Source: Thermodesulfobacteriota bacterium
GTDB lineage: Bacteria > Desulfobacterota > DSM-4660 > Desulfatiglandales > HGW-15
DNA length: 6,314 bases
Assembly (NCBI GenBank): GCA_025454125.1
Contig: JALOPA010000125.1
Coordinates: forward strand, 1-6,314
Direction: 5' to 3'
Position numbers and translations under genes: made by a program
The notes under the pieces: generated by a model
Told to the model about the DNA's origin: nothing
What the model saw: only the letters and a program-made list of their open reading frames with translations
The model's database searches: none
Shown: positions 5,743 to 6,314 of the stretch, piece by piece
Layout: every line of letters starts with the position of its first letter
Position numbering within the stretch: the stretch's first letter is position 1

Positions 5743-5762
5743 GCGCCAGAGGCGCATAAAGG
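5743..5762. repeat. Dispersed 20-bp hairpin repeat GCGCCAGAGGCGCATAAAGG
   Basis: An exact copy occurs at 2979-2998 inside the left part of the MITE-like element. It contains the small hairpin GCGCC-AGA-GGCGC. At this locus the sequence after it is unrelated to the element, so the 20-mer is a separate dispersed unit or a remnant. It lies in the 104-bp spacer before korD, with AGAAGAAAAGTG- and GAAGACAG-like stretches resembling the mosaic repeats. Confidence 0.65.
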
Positions 5763-5827
5763 ATGAGTCACGAGGGACGCGAAGACAGAGGAGCGAAGAG
5801 CGAACAGCAAGAAAAGGTGGCTGAGCT

Positions 5828-6055
5828 GTGGAAAAGAAATCGAAAAAAGAAAAGAAGCCGGTGATTGAAATCAACCGGGACTTCTGCAAAGGCTGCGGGA
5901 TCTGCGTCGCCTTTTGTCCCAAAGAGGTCCTGGAACTGGACGACCATGATAAGGCCGTGGTGAAACACCCGGAGAAGTGCAATGCGTGCACGCTTTGCGA
6001 GCTGAGGTGCCCGGACATCGCCATTGAGGTCCGGAGCGAAGAGAAAAAATCGTAA
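5828..6055 (+). CDS. korD: 2-oxoacid (probably 2-oxoglutarate):ferredoxin oxidoreductase delta subunit, 2x[4Fe-4S] ferredoxin
   Basis: 75 residues from GTG, with AAGG about 10 nt upstream. A Lys-rich N-terminus leads to two complete 4Fe-4S motifs: C20-x2-C23-x2-C26-x3-C30-P and C51-x2-C54-x2-C57-x3-C61-P. INRDFCKGCGICVAFCP..VLELDD and EKCNACTLCELRCPDIAIEV fit the delta subunit of KorABCD/VorABCD enzymes, which passes electrons from oxidative decarboxylation of a 2-oxoacid to ferredoxin in anaerobes. In such operons the alpha and beta genes normally follow at once; here the DNA after TAA is unrelated and AT-rich, so the gene appears orphaned. Family fit is strong; the exact substrate is not provable from this subunit. 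Confidence 0.8.
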   Translation: MEKKSKKEKKPVIEINRDFCKGCGICVAFCPKEVLELDDHDKAVVKHPEKCNACTLCELRCPDIAIEVRSEEKKS

Positions 6056-6314
6056 GCAGCGGTATTCCCGACTGCGTGGGTATAAGGGATATAGTGAAAG
6101 GAAATGAAGTCCGATTGAGTAATACTTCCTCATCAGGCCCTGCATCGAGATTCCATACACTGATATAATATTCACCGGGAATCAGGACAGTTGAATCAAA
6201 ACTGACGAAAAAATTTCGATTGGTTCCATCGGTTCGATTCTGAACTATTGTATCTTCTTGCCAACCTATTGCTTTTCCTTCGGGTACTGTTTTTTGATGC
6301 CGGCAACGTCTGGG
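6056..6314 (-). pseudogene. Antisense fragment of a probable secreted beta-sandwich protein (partial, no start or proper stop)
   Basis: Minus-strand frame beginning at 6314 is open for the whole stretch and reads like a beta-rich extracellular domain: NRNFFVSFDSTVLIPGEYY, then ISVWNLDAGPDEEVLLNRTS and FPFTISL. It contains no ATG, GTG or TTG, so its start would lie beyond the window. It has no stop of its own and runs antisense into korD until TGA at 5873-5871. G+C is visibly lower than in the rest of the window. This suggests the truncated end of a foreign or displaced gene. The family is not recognised, and a chance open frame in AT-rich DNA cannot be excluded. Confidence 0.4.

Noticed and set aside
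5226..5810. Minus-strand 194-residue open frame antisense to the zinc-ribbon gene.
   Set aside because: The plus-strand frame has zinc ribbon, membrane helix and a strong ribosome-binding site; the antisense translation has no recognisable features.

Overview
The window reads as a mid-to-high G+C bacterial chromosome segment, most likely from an anaerobic deltaproteobacterium (Desulfobacterota, Syntrophobacter-like). This is inference from gene content: a delta-type ferredoxin subunit of a 2-oxoacid:ferredoxin oxidoreductase, a zinc-ribbon/DUF3426 membrane protein, a PqqD/HprK-like pair and a CpsD-type tyrosine kinase carrying SPOR domains. No rRNA, tRNA or CRISPR array is visible.

Layout. 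Positions 1-1367 (+) hold the 3' part of a bacterial tyrosine kinase (Walker B, tyrosine cluster) followed by a membrane helix, a long Pro/Glu/Ala/Lys linker and two SPOR repeats. A short convergent spacer with an interspersed repeat and an inverted repeat separates it from a minus-strand operon: a PqqD-like gene (2708-2418) then an HprK-like kinase (2399-1542), driven by a near-consensus sigma-70 promoter (2805-2777). The 557-bp gap upstream of the next gene is largely one mobile element: 309 bp, 22-bp terminal inverted repeats, no transposase, and an exact 10-bp target duplication that copies the Shine-Dalgarno region of the next gene. A second inverted-repeat unit is nested inside it.

Rightwards on the + strand follow a PaaI-type hotdog thioesterase (3266-3715), a 60-bp near-perfect palindrome (3757-3816), a promoter and hypoxanthine phosphoribosyltransferase hpt (3937-4449), a mosaic repeat region (4451-4641), a zinc-ribbon/single-TM/DUF3426-like protein (4698-5723) and a dicluster ferredoxin subunit (5828-6055). 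From about 6056 the DNA becomes visibly more AT-rich and carries an antisense open frame that looks like a secreted beta-sandwich protein but has no start or proper stop, so the oxidoreductase operon expected after korD is missing.

Functional links are loose. The kinase-SPOR protein and the PqqD/HprK-like pair could both belong to envelope polysaccharide or peptide-modification functions, since such pairs are known from exosortase/polysaccharide loci and RiPP-like cassettes, but they are convergent and not one operon. The remaining genes look like single-gene units separated by repeat-rich spacers. The strongest new observation is the element whose target duplication preserved the ribosome-binding site of the thioesterase gene.
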